Assembly (NCBI RefSeq): GCF_026213295.1 | Contig: NC_079427.1 | Span: 33,855,170 to 33,919,169, forward strand | Source: Gadus chalcogrammus | Lineage: Eukaryota > Chordata > Actinopteri > Gadiformes > Gadidae | Length of the DNA stretch: 64,000 nucleotides | Reading direction: 5' to 3' | Shown: one piece after another, positions 53,998-64,000 of the stretch | How the letters are laid out: every line of letters starts with the position of its first letter | How positions within the stretch are numbered: position 1 is the first letter of the stretch | Program-made: the position numbers and the translations under genes | Notes under the pieces: model-generated | Database searches by the model: none | Seen by the model: the letters and a program-made list of their open reading frames with translations, nothing else | What the model was told of the DNA's origin: nothing

Positions 53998-55828
53998 TTA
54001 AAGGTTGGGTACGCGATTTGCGAAACGCCAGCAGATTTTGAAAATACACAACTCAAATGGTCCTACCCCCTCTCCTTCAACGCTGACTCTGACTCCACCC
54101 ATTCCAAGTACCTGGACGCGCAATCATGCACGAGCGCGAACAGAGATGCGCGAGAGCGAGCCAGGCTAGCGTAGGTTTTCGTTTAACAACATGGCACTAC
54201 ATTCAGCTGTAAATTGCACCCAGTACCGCGGGAAGTAGGGGTGCTGGGGGTGCTGCAACACCCCCTGTCCGAGGCCCTGTCTTATCACAGAAAACGATCA
54301 TTTCTAAAAACTCCGGCCAAAGTGGAGATTTCTGAAAACGCCGGTTATGTGTTGTCGTATCAACGGGGAGAAACGGGATTTTAGGTTCTGAAGCGTCACA
54401 TTATGCACCAGGAAATGCTTAACGTCATGTGAGCGTCCGCTGTACCGTATTGGTCCGAATATAAACACAAACCCCATTGTAATACGACCTATATTTGGAA
54501 AAAAGATTTGAAGACCAGATCTTGATTTCATGAATAAATAAATTGTATTAATTGAAATAATATACGAAAATAAAAAGGCATAGAATAAAACACTGCATTG
54601 CCACTAAACAGTAGTGCAAATAGGCCGTACTGATGTGTACACCAAAGACTTCCTGACACTCCTCTGCCCCGCTGTGTTCGCTCTGGCTGTGGTCGCTCCG
54701 AACAGTTTCGGCCCGTGGCAAAGCGAGTCATCCTCGCTGCTGTCCAAGGCATGTTGAGACGCAGCATTTATTTAATGCTCATATGTCCTAGTGCTGAAAA
54801 AAGGTTATATGAAAAAGTGTGAGGGTAGCGGTGGCGCGCTAAACTTGTTCTGTGAGCAGCTGGATGTGAACCATGGTGTGAAGGAAGTGAACACAACGAT
54901 CGATTTTCAACTGTGCTTGCATGCACTGGTGTAATTGAGCTGCGCTGCTATATATCTTTTTTTATCAATGTGACGAGTTGCGAGTCTAGTGCAGGCCGGG
55001 TTTTTTTTCCCAGCACCCCCTGCTGAGAATACGTTCTCGTGGCTATGGTTGCACCAGATGTTATAAACATTAAACGGTCACATAAATCATTACTATTTTT
55101 AGAAAATGTATGTTTGTTTCATATAATTGTATTGGAAGTCCTGGTTTTCACTAGGGTTGCCGCGGTGTGGACATTTTCACACCGAGTAATACACTCGTCT
55201 CAACACCGGTATTACCGAGTATAAACGGTATAAACTTTGAAACTAGGTCAACCGCCACACAAGCATCGGTTTTTAGACCCTTCTCGTCCTTCAGTTGCCG
55301 CAAACGTTCAAAAGCAGCGCCTAGGATTATTCTTGATTTCAGTTTTTCTCTTTCAGCGTTTTTATTATCAATTACTCTCTGAAAAAGAGTTTTCCTTCTC
55401 TTTGCTGGTGGTGGTGGTGGTGGTGGGGATGGTGGCGTCTTGTCTGCCATGGAAATTGTCTTCTACTGCTAGGTCCAAATGTGGATTAACTAGTTCCAGT
55501 AGATACCGCAGGATAACAACAAACAGGAGCTTGCTCTGGGTCACGAGCTCTGGGTCACGAGTACTGCACGAAGGGGTCGCGCGCGGGGCGCGGGGGAGGG
55601 GGAGTGCAGTACGACCGTTTGATTGACGTACTTACTGTCCAATGAAACTCGGTGGCAATGGAAATGATTGGCTGGAGTTTTTCGAGCCCTGCCCGTTCCA
55701 CAGATGATTGACAAGTTTAATTTTCATGTCAGTACTTCTAACTCAGTGGCTGTAAGCGGGTTATGATAAGGATTTCAAGTAATTTTGAAAAAATGGCCAA
55801 AAAAGCGAATCACCTACGCAACCTTTAA
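53998..55828 (-). mobile_element. TTAA-target DNA element, copy 2
   Basis: TTAA at both ends: starts TTAAAGGTTGGGTACGCGAT and ends CACCTACGCAACCTTTAA. It is a close copy of 17298-19119 in opposite orientation, collinear over its whole length, with unrelated flanks. It carries the intact version of the proline-rich frame. Near-identity suggests relatively recent mobility. Confidence 0.87.
55151..55450 (-). CDS. 99-residue proline-rich protein of the TTAA element
   Basis: On the minus strand the frame opens MADKTPPSPPPPPPPAKRRK and continues TLFQRVIDNKNAEREKLKSR, IILGAAFERLRQLKDEKGLK and TDACVAVDLVSKFIPF, ending at a stop near 55151. The proline run, the basic KRRK cluster and a helix with LRQLKDEKGLKTD suggest a DNA- or protein-binding module encoded by a first exon. 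Copy 1 keeps the same residues up to a 2-base frameshift. The last ~30 residues overlap a GGTTGCCGCGGTG-type repeat and may not belong to the original exon. No superfamily is assigned from the protein. Confidence 0.5.
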   Translation of the reverse strand: MADKTPPSPPPPPPPAKRRKTLFQRVIDNKNAEREKLKSRIILGAAFERLRQLKDEKGLKTDACVAVDLVSKFIPFILGNTGVETSVLLGVKMSTPRQP

Positions 55829-57260
55829 CTGGGACGCTCCCAAGTTCACATTAAACTGACCACACCCTATATGTGGTAATCTACACGATTTTATGTTTAG
55901 TTGTATTGTAGTGTCTCTTAGAGTATTTTAGAACTAAACCCCTAATTAACAGGACTCACTGGCATGGTAATTACAATAAAACACACATAATTTACTATGA
56001 AAGATAGGTTTCATTGAATTTAACACGTTAAACATCAACATGAATCATTCTGTGCATCGACCCACAGGTAAACAATTCACACATGGAATCAAATGCATTT
56101 TGGAAAGATAATGTACAAAGCAAAATAAAGTCCTATGCCGGCACAAACTATTTATCCCCACGTTGCAGGCCTGTGTCGTCGCTTGGGTACGTGGAGGCCA
56201 AAAACAGAACGGCCGCTTCACTCACAGGAGCAAACAACAAACAAATGTACCCGTCACCTCACTTGGAGGAGTGTGTGTGTGCGTGTGGAAGCGAGCGGAC
56301 AGTCGCGGTCCTCGTGTCGACTGGTCCACGCTGGCGTTTTAACCAAAACGACCGGCAAGATCCTTATGCTGGCGTCTTATCCAAACGACCGGCAAGATCC
56401 TTATTTGGGCACACATCTCACTTAACCGCACTCAGCCTTCGCCGCGTCCACGTCTGGATGCAGGTTCAGCATCTCCAGCAAACCTCAGAAGAACATCAAT
56501 ACATACACGATCACTGATCTGGTGGTTATCTATCCGACAACCGGAAACAGTATAGCTCTAGTCTATATCCTAGACGGAGTATTATCGCAGCCGGTATAAA
56601 TGGATCACGAGCTCGCACTAGCCGTCCGTACTCTTCCTGGTTCACACCTCCTTCCTTTCCTCTGCCAGAGGCTCCCGACCTTTTAACCCTCCGGTTCAAA
56701 GGTCACATTAACAAAACAACCAAAACGTACATACTCAAATGAAAATAAAATACAGGCCATAGGAAAATAAAACATTCGGCCTAATGCACTCAAAACCATC
56801 AAACATTTATCAACACCTTTTAACTTAAAGAAAATTAAAAGAAAATATAGCACAGGGCTACATGTGTTATTGACATGTTTTCGTTCTGTGTTATAGGGAC
56901 ACTGTCTCTTTAATATCACGTGACTTGTGTGTTGATATGCCGGTTGGCACGATGTTTGAATTTAATGGATTTTATATGAAAAAATTAAGGACCTGCCATT
57001 GCATTGTCGACGTGAGAAATTGTCTCTTTTTGCGCTTTTATCGCAATTTCTACATTCTATAGACAGAAGGTCTTACCTGGGAGGGTTTGTCGAATGCGAG
57101 GCAATATCATCCCACTGCAGACACAAATGGGCGTTCTCGTGTGGTAGGGGTTCCCGTTTACGCAGACTGGAACGCCCCCTTCTTATTCTTCGTCGCCTTT
57201 CTCGCTGAACTGTATTAAAATGTCAAAGTGTAATACTCCGAAACCATGTAAATAGTGTTG
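55829..57260. other. No gene recognised; 37-bp tandem duplication
   Basis: AAACGACCGGCAAGATCCTT occurs at 56346 and 56383 (period 37). A TATAAA string lies near 56595. The region could contain a retroelement LTR but no pair was found. The remainder shows no coding motif. Confidence 0.4.
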
Positions 57261-58046
57261 CACTGTAAAAAATAAACAGTTGAGCAAACTCAAAATTGCA
57301 AGGCAACTTGCAAAAAAAAAAACATTTAAAAGAATGCAAAACGAGTTTTAAGTTCACTTTATTAAAATTAATAATTTGAAACTTCCATTTTACATTTCTG
57401 AATGCCAGACAGCAATAGAACAAGCAACATGTAGCTAGTTCAGCAGCAGAGAATCGCTGTCTAAATGCAGTAAACCAAAGTGCAGAACAAGTTTGACATT
57501 ATGGTCAAACTTGTTCTGCACGAGACGGGAGCCCAGGTTAAACGGTGACGCAACTCTCGTACACCGCACGATCCCGAGAGCTGCCTTTATTTAACACACA
57601 CCTGCAACACACAGCGCACCGCACAGCCAACCAACGGACATGCAAGTCTCGGTAACGGTGGCGGCAACACTACGCACAATAAACAACACAAAAACAATAA
57701 AGACCCCTAACCCGTTAACCCAACTTAACCTAACAGAAACAAATTGACAAAAGGCAATAAACCCCTTTTTCCCAACCGGCATCATGAATACCCAGAGTCC
57801 CCGGGGGGTAGTGTCGAAATGCGCATGTGCACCGTAGTTGGCCCAGCCTCAGACAAGAGTCTGACTTAAACCTGTGTGTCTTGCTAACAAAGAAACTACA
57901 GTGAGCCCAACTCTTGACCCAAAACTCAACATTGTTGGTTGGACTAAATTGCATTGCACAGTTGACATGAATACTTAATGTTTTATATTAATTTTACTCA
58001 GAAATCATAATGAGACCAACAATTTTAAGTTTTCGTTTTTACAGTG
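57261..58046. mobile_element. CACTGT-ended element, copy 2 (CMC/EnSpm-like)
   Basis: Starts CACTGTAAAAAATAAACAGT and ends TTTTCGTTTTTACAGTG. Two-base TG flanks lie on both sides (57259-57260 and 58047-58048). Collinear with 50609-51556 but lacking about 150 bp near the left end, after CAAGGCAACTT. Confidence 0.78.
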
Positions 58047-58954
58047 TGTAAATAAACTTCCAAAGCTTTTCAAATCCTATTTGGAAAATAACTTCACATG
58101 GTGTGTCTTTTTACAATTTATTCGTTACCAGCATTCGTAGAGTTGATCAGCAGTTGAATAGTCAGCCAAAGACGTTGATGTCGCTTAGCAACCGAAGACG
58201 CGAAGTTACCGGACTACTACCCATGCAAGTGAACGGAGCGTTCCACCATGGCATTGAGAAGACCTGTGTAATAAAGGCCAATAATATTTCTGTTTATGGC
58301 ATAGATTTCTCCTCAGATTAGGCCAATAAAGCAATGATAACAAAAACAAAAAAAACACAAATGCTCGATCAAAGACCCGGCCCGACCCGGCTCAATGATA
58401 GTGATGGGAAATATCGGCGGGCCGGGTCGGGTTAATCAAAACCCTCATTGTTTAACATGAATTGGCTAAACAAATGACCACTGTAGCATATTTAAACACA
58501 ATTCAAATTGTGCAGAGAATTATTTCCATTGGTCATTATGACCGGGGACATTTACAATTTTCAGTCCTCCTCATTTCTTGCCGGTCAATGACACCAAACT
58601 CCTTCTTCTTCGCACGGCTGTCAACATCCGGAACATTCGTTAGTTAGATTTCCTCAAACAGAAGTTTCAAAATAAGATCTAGTAGTAAGTACGGGTAGCA
58701 TAGAACTAACGTTAGGCAAGTGGGGGCTCCATGATTGCTAAATCTAATGAGAGAGGTAAAATTGCCATTAAGGAAGGAAAGTATGCCTTGCGAGTCGCGA
58801 CTGTGCTTCGCAGTATGCCTTGCGAAACCCAGTGTGCCTTTCGAAACACCTCGTGATTGGTCGATGAAACGCTACCAGGAACGCCTAAAGGGCGTTCTTG
58901 TGTCATGACGGAAACGCCCAAGCCTGCAGATGGACCCTTCTCTTGCCAATAGTA
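58047..58954. repeat. Second copy of the 51.8-kb repeat, then unrecognised
   Basis: 58083-58265 matches 51805-51990 (CTTTTTACAATTTATT, AAAGACGTTGATGTCGCTTA, CATGCAAGTGAACG). In both loci it lies just after a CACTGT element, so the pair may have been copied as one block. 58266-58954 includes TATGCCTTGCGA and GTGCCTTTCGAAA words repeated two or three times near 58780-58850. Confidence 0.6.
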
Positions 58955-60212
58955 TCTGTCTGCGTCCTGCAAGACGGAGGCGTAACTTGTAGTAGGAGGT
59001 CTAACTTGTAGTCGGAGGAGGCGTAACTTGTAGTATGAGGCGTAACTTGTAGTCGGAGGCGTAACTTGTAGTCGGAGGCGTAACTTGTAGTCGGAGGCGT
59101 GTCTAGTACTTTTCTGAATCGCGGAAGTGATCTGTATTTAGCAGTGGTGCGCGGGTACATAAATGACCGCAACTCAGACCTCAAATATTAGGCCTTATAT
59201 AAAACAAATGCACCCGACCCGCTCATTTAAAAATACGCTCTTGATGAGCTTAATCTTGATATGCTCTTGATTAACTTAATCATAGCCTTACTTGAAACTG
59301 ACATCCCTGAGTCATATGCATTTAAGAAAAGAAGCCTTTTACAATGACATGTAATGCATATAGCAGTTTAACGTGGGGAACCTGCTTAAGTTTAGCCTAC
59401 TTAATCCCTTTATACCTTTAACAAAAAGACTGCAGATTAATAATTCAAAGAATTAAAGACAGCAGAATAATAATTCAAATAATTGTATTGAATATATATT
59501 GTTATTGATCGCATGCTGCATGTTTTCATGGTCCTGCATGAGATAGAAAACAATGAATTAAAATAAATATAACTGATAGAAACAAGACAAGAACAATGTC
59601 ACTAACATGAGGATACTTATGAGCCTTTATATTAGCCTTTATATTAAAGCGTTCACATTACAAGCCCTCATTTTATATATATTTGCCGGTCTTCAATATA
59701 TGGATTTCTCAGGTACGTCATCACTGTTGCACTGTGCAAACTCGGGGCAGAAAGAAGCAAGCAACATCTACTAGCCTGTATAGATAGAGTATTTTGTGAC
59801 TGTTCAGTGTGCATCTCAAACGTGTGCATCGAACTAACTTCACCGAGGTGGCGAAAGCTGGGGTTTCTTCCAACGTTAAAACAGTAGGCCTAAGCGTTCG
59901 AACATTTCGTAAAGAATATTAAACAGTATCACAACCACAAGTTGTCTGCCCTAGTTCTAGAGTTCATTAAGCTTGTAAAAAACCAAAAAAACATTCTTGT
60001 TAATCCACTCCTTTTTACTTACCGACATGAATATCTGAAGACCCGACTTCAAGGAAGATCTCCTGTTAACCGTGATTTACAAGGCTTTTTTTTTTTACTG
60101 CGAAAAGAGAAGATCTCGCGTGGACCGCAATTTAGAAAAGTACAAGTTACGCCTCCTACTACAAGTTACGCCCACTACAAGTTACGCCTCCGTCTTGCAG
60201 GACGCAGACAGA
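58955..60212. mobile_element. Inverted-repeat element with 19-bp tandem-repeat arms
   Basis: The left arm TCTGTCTGCGTCCTGCAAGA then CGGAGGC continues into about seven GTAACTTGTAGTCGGAGGC units (58982-59100). The right arm (60145-60212) is the inverse, with three units. TGGACCCTTCTCTTGC before the left arm and CAGACCCTTCTCTCTTGC after the right arm form a direct repeat. No transposase was seen inside. Confidence 0.78.
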
Positions 60213-60682
60213 CCCTTCTCTCTTGCGGGGCCGTTAAAACAGACAAAAGGGGGGAGGGGGGATATCAATATTGCAAGACATTGCGGGATGCGGGTCGATC
60301 TTGCCGTTGTCTTTCAACGTCTGCATCCACAGGCGCTTGTGTGTATGTGCATGCATGTGTGTGTGCGTGCGTGTGTGCTGTGCATGTGTGTGCAGTGTGT
60401 GTGTGTGCATTTGTGCGTGGTGTGTGTGTGTGCTGCAGGCTGCTTGGCACATGCGCAGATTGCGCAAATCTTTTGCAAAACGTATCAGCCAATAGCGTCT
60501 GGGCGGGAGCTATGTCACTTCCTCGCCAGCTGATCATCCACGACCTAGCACTAATGCGCGTTTCCACTGCAGGGTGCGGAACGGATCGGATCGCAAAGGT
60601 GCGGTAGGGAGGGGGTGGTATAGCCCAGCTCAGTTCCGAGGTCGCGTTTCCACTGCCGACAGTACCCTTTGTGGTAGGCCGG
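60213..60682. repeat. GT-rich low-complexity tract and repeat fragments
   Basis: 60335-60440 is an interrupted (GT)n/(GC)n tract that opens cysteine-rich false frames. At 60555-60680 CGCGTTTCCACTGC occurs twice, the second followed by CGACAGTACCCTTTG as at 9220-9240. Confidence 0.6.
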
Positions 60683-60858
60683 ATGCTCCGTCTATCTATA
60701 AGATGGCCGTTTCTCAATTTGCGTACTTGTGCGTGCTCGTGTGCTCGTGGGAAATACTTTGCGGCCGTATTTCTCGCGTCCCAGCAGCCAATGCTCCGTC
60801 TATCTATAAGATGGCCGTTTCTCAATTTGCGTACTTGTGCGTGCTCGTGTGCTCGTGG
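60683..60858 (+). repeat. 108-bp direct tandem duplication of a TIR edge
   Basis: ATGCTCCGTCTATCTATAAG then ATGGCCGTTTCTCAATTTGC and GTACTTGTGCGTGCTCGTGT occur at 60683 and 60791. The second copy leads into the inverted-repeat element at 60811-62947. Confidence 0.88.
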
Positions 60859-61340
60859 ACTCGTGAAACGTCATCAGTCGTTGCCCGAGCACTGTTCCAA
60901 TTCGAAGCACGCATCAAGCGAGTACTGTCGTAAAACCCGGAAGTGTTCTTGATGCGTGCTCGATCTCGCCGTTTCACCCTGTCCATGGGCCGTTTCTCAA
61001 TTCCTAGCACGCGTACTACGGACTCGATGACTTGCAAGCACGTACTTGGCAAGTCTGTACTTCAAGCACATACTTGCGAGCACGCGAGTACGTACCTGCG
61101 ATTGGAACAGCAGCGGACTCGATGACGTCACCACCTCTGCTCGTCCGTTAACTGTGCTACGGCCTCATTTAGGCATATACTACTGAACAATATAAACAAA
61201 TGATATAAAACAAAATCCCAGACTCTTTCATTTTCAAATAGTATGTAAATATTCTGAATGAATAAAAATTGAAAAGATATGCGTGTCCTGCCATGTGTAT
61301 AAGCTATACACACACGACTTTATATATATTAATATATTAA

Positions 61341-61341
61341 C

Positions 61342-61390
<49 letters not shown>
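61341..61390. repeat. (TTA)n microsatellite
   Basis: About 16 ATT units followed by ATATAAATAATATATA. The right palindrome arm has only a short ATAATAATAAT at the matching place (63111-63123). Confidence 0.95.
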
Positions 61391-61391
<1 letters not shown>

Positions 61392-61445
61392 TATATAAAT
61401 AATATATATATATAAGTTAAGAGTAACTTAAGCTACAGTTGTGCG

Positions 61446-62672
61446 CAGGGATGAAATGGCCCAAAAATTTGGCCCGGGACTTTGGGATGGAGAGGCCTTT
61501 TATGAGACTGCGGGAATAGCGCGCGTAGAATTTTGCCACGGTGTAAAATAATAAAAACGAATCCTTATCCGTGGATATGTGCATTGCAACGGCATGTCAA
61601 TGTTGGGATGTGCATGTGTTTAGAATATTGTGAAGATCACTGGGAAATATTTTATCAGCAATCTTGTCCATGTTAAAATATTAGAAATTGCATGTGCCTA
61701 GAAAGGTAAATCAAGGCTGAAAATGATCTAAATAGTGCAAGATACAATTATTTTAGTGGAAAAAAAATTGTCATACACAGGGTTTGGGAGATGGGGGCGG
61801 GTCGGGGTTTGTTGTGCGTTGCTGTGGTTACCGGTGTTGAAGTGTTCCAATGGTTTATTAGCGGTGGTATCTAATAAATCGCTCTCTAATCATTACTTCA
61901 TTCACTGCTTCTTCCGTGGGCATTACAATATTATGAATTGTTCTCCGACGTCTCTGGTACTTCCATAATTAGTTTAAGTCATTATTATATTGCCAAACAT
62001 GCTCGCTAGTGCACCTGTCATAGCTATGCTGCTGTGTCCTGTTCCCGCCTAACCATTGGTCTCGCTGACAGGGGCGTCGCCGTCAACCTTGGCTTTTCCA
62101 CGGAAAAGGTTGGTTAATTTAGCACATTTGGCTGCATCTTGCTCTAAAATTTTTTTCCTTTTCAACCTCAACTTCTGAGCGCCACCCAATTCTCTTGCCT
62201 CTCCACCACCTTTTTGACATTTTCGTATTTCTGTGTAACTTCAGTGAGATCAACGAGAAGTACCGGGTAAGTGACCCGGCCGTGTGTCAGGCTGAGCCAA
62301 TCAGAAATGACAGACCGCGGAGCAGTCCAAGTTGGGAGGGGCCGTTCGACCACTCGCTTTGGCCGCTCGCTTTGCCCCCATACACTGTGGGGGTGCTCCC
62401 CCCTCTAAATTGACAGTAATACATAGGCCCGGTTTCACCGTCAGGCAAGAGCTCCGTTTCGCGCTGTAAGTAAATATCCGGCAGCAGGCCACCCCAAATC
62501 ACGGCTTACTTAACTTTTTCATTTTTACATCTTTTACAACAAAAGAAAATATATAGATAAATATAATAAAAATAAAAATAAATCTAAAAGAATTACGGCC
62601 GGCCGGCTCGGCCTGAAATCGTCCGGCCGTTTGGGAAATCTCCCGAACCTCCCGATGGCCAGTCCGCCCCTG
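61446..62672 (-). mobile_element. hAT element, CAGGGATGAAATGGCC/GGCCAGTCCGCCCCTG ends
   Basis: Starts CAGGGATGAAATGGCCCAAA and ends GATGGCCAGTCCGCCCCTG. 8-bp flanks GTTGTGCG (61438-61445) and GTTTTGCG (62673-62680) match at seven of eight bases. The uninterrupted inverse target (AAGACGCACAACTG) is visible in the right palindrome arm at 63057-63071. A transposase start lies on the minus strand (62072-62183). Confidence 0.88.
62072..62183 (-). pseudogene. hAT transposase N-terminal fragment (ZMYM-like)
   Basis: Minus-strand reading GAQKLRLKRKKILEQDAAKC then AKLTNLFRGKAKVDGDA, 37 codons without a stop. The basic KLRLKRKKILEQ stretch followed by AAKCAKLTNLF is typical of the first exon of ZMYM/hAT-type transposases in fish. 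Nothing of the catalytic region is visible elsewhere in the element. Confidence 0.55.
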
Positions 62673-63295
62673 GTTTTGCGTCTTCTCCATATTGTCCGCC
62701 ATCGTACTGCTGCGAGTGCGAAATGCATCCTGGGATTTATAGCGATTGCAAGCACACACGAGCCACCTCCGATGCATGCTTGGTGAAACCATGGAGATCG
62801 AGCACGCATCAAGAACACTTCCGGGTTTTACGACAGTACTCGCTTGATGCGTGCTTTGAATTGGAACAGTGCTCGGGCAACGACTGATGACATTTCACGA
62901 GTCCACGAGCATACGAGCACGCACAAGTACGCAAATTGAGAAACGGCCATGGTTTCACCAAGCATGCATCGGAGGTGGCTCGTGTGTGCTTGCAATCGCT
63001 ATGAATCCCAGGATGCATTTCGCACTCGCAGCAGTACGATGGCGGACAATATGGAGAAGACGCACAACTGTAGCTTAAGTTACTCTTAACTTATATATAT
63101 ATTTATATAATATAATAATAATAATATAAGATAATATATAAATATATATAAAGGACACTAGGACACGCATATCTTTTACATTTTTACTCATTCAGAATAT
63201 TTACATACTATTTGAAAATGAAAGGGGCTGGGATTTTGTTTTATATCATTTGTTTATATTGTTCAGTAGTATATGCCTAAATGAGGCCGTAAAAT

Positions 63296-63430
63296 GTAGA
63301 AAAACGCCGTAAAATACGCCGTCATGCGCAAAAAAGCGCTGCCTTTTACGCCGCAATTGAGCCTTTCAAGAGCGCGCGTAAAATACGGCGCTTTTGTGCA
63401 CATCACAACGCCGTAAAATACGGCGTTTCT
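63296..63430. repeat. Three CGCCGTAAAATACGGCG-type palindromes
   Basis: ACGCCGTAAAATACGCCGT at 63304, GCGCGTAAAATACGGCGC at 63374 and ACGCCGTAAAATACGGCGT at 63408. Each is a near-perfect 17-19-bp palindrome; the surrounding TTTTACGCC/GGCGTAAAA words extend the inverted structure. Probably the end of a MITE. Confidence 0.75.
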
Positions 63431-63617
63431 CTAGTATGCTAATAATCTCCGCCCATCTTTTCTCTCAGCCAATGCATTTGAAGTGTTTGCGCCCAATCGC
63501 TGAACAAGACAAGCAGACCAAATCAGTTCAACACAGATCTCCTCTCATTTGGCGTTAGTTGTAGCGTCATATTCATATAGATATATATATTAGTAAATGC
63601 AGTTTCAACGTTGTGAT

Positions 63618-63680
63618 AACCGTGGTCCAATCGATAGAGACGCTTGCTATGTAGGGAAGAGGTTGTCGGATCGAATCCAT
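63618..63680 (+). repeat. tRNA-like SINE head or tRNA pseudogene
   Basis: TGGTCCAATCGATAGAG (63624-63640) resembles a polymerase III A box, and GGTTGTCGGATCGAATCC (63661-63678) resembles a T-arm/B box. The spacing is about that of a tRNA. The acceptor stem is not paired, so a tRNA-derived SINE or pseudogene is likelier than a functional tRNA. Confidence 0.45.
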
Positions 63681-64000
63681 TAATTGTCAGATTTGTGCTT
63701 TTGTCAGATGGTCACGCTTTTATGATCGCAATGCTTTTTAGTCCGTAAGCCAGACCTCCTGTGTTATAAGTTCCAAATTCAGTGCCTTTTTAGTCAGCCT
63801 GCCAGATCATCTAGGTGTCTTGTTACACGCTTTATAAGTTAATTATATTTAAATTATTACTGTCACGACCCCACTGGTATCTAGGGAAAACCGGCTCTCT
63901 GTCTAGGCAGGAGTCGAGACACAAACGTAGTATAACCACAGCTGGTAGGCAACTAGCTTCCGGGGCACGTGTGTGGTGACTCACCTGGGTTCCTGGTGAG
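63681..64000. other. No gene recognised to window end
   Basis: TGTCACGACCCC at 63861 could start an LTR or TIR that continues beyond the window, but only one end is visible. GGTGACTCACCTGGGTTCCTGGTGAG at the very end contains GGTGAG/CTCACC inverse words. Confidence 0.3.

Larger units (their letters stand above)
60811..63290. repeat. Complex palindrome built from GGCCGTTTCTCAATT-type repeats
   Basis: 60811-60967 is the inverse of 62793-62947 (GGCCGTTTCTCAATTTGCGT through ACTTCCGGG/CCCGGAAGT). 61158-61437 plus 62673-62792 is the inverse of 62948-63290 (CTCATTTAGGCATATACTAC; TAACTTAAGCTACAGTTGTG; CTTCTCCATATTGTCCGCCA). A hAT (61446-62672) splits the left arm. A second end-like motif GGGCCGTTTCTCAATTCCTA lies at 60986. 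Short arms with GAGCACG and TACTTG words repeat inside. Confidence 0.8.

Noticed and set aside
59942..60607. 221-codon frame with a Cys-Val-rich end
   Set aside because: Spans the right arm of a repeat element and a (GT)n tract; no domain.
63861..64000. Possible 5' LTR starting TGTCACGACCCC
   Set aside because: Only one end is visible and no primer-binding site or pol sequence is in the window.

Overview
The window looks like teleost fish nuclear DNA. There are no operons or bacterial gene signals. It holds long dinucleotide microsatellites, minisatellites, and a dense pile of fish-type mobile elements: Rex1-like and L2 LINEs, a DIRS-like retroelement, Ty3/Gypsy, many hAT elements with 8-bp target duplications, PIF/Harbinger remnants and TTAA-target elements. 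The order or species cannot be fixed from sequence alone.

The only probable host gene is on the + strand. A small coding exon (ATG at 13422, donor at 13456) is phase-compatible with an exon at 24054-24169 that encodes an L27-like segment closest, from memory, to MAGUK p55 subfamily member 4. The ~10.6-kb intron between them is almost filled by one 10-kb hAT element. That hAT is itself split by an L2 LINE, by a second hAT that carries a TTAA-target element, and by a Rex1-like LINE. The acceptor and start of the L27 exon are tandemly duplicated with a 60-bp period.

Layout. 1-11.3 kb: GA-bearing tandem units at both ends in opposite orientation, enclosing a Rex1-like fragment, several MITEs and a dead Gypsy element that contains a four-deep nest, including a readable MADF exon. 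11.9-13.3 kb: a fold-back-like element. 13.3-25.6 kb: the host exons, the nested hAT and three repeat arrays. 26.0-29.3 kb: a truncated DIRS-like element. 29.3-34.8 kb: mostly unrecognised intergenic sequence. 34.8-39.1 kb: a PIF/Harbinger gene split by a TIR element that carries a nearly full-length Rex1-like LINE. 39.2-47.7 kb: a large imperfect palindrome with three younger insertions. 47.8-58.3 kb: hAT, CMC-like, Harbinger-derived and TTAA elements. 58.9-63.3 kb: two more inverted-repeat structures. 63.3-64.0 kb: short palindromes and a tRNA-like SINE head.

Most insertions can be ordered in time because each interrupts a recognisable older sequence. In many cases a target duplication or the reading frame of the interrupted element fixes both ends. 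Nearly all coding remnants carry frameshifts or stops. The best-preserved frames are the two host exons, the 54-codon MADF exon and a 99-codon frame in one TTAA element. No viral, toxin, CRISPR or rRNA genes were seen. All family assignments come from reading motifs and repeat ends, not from database searches.
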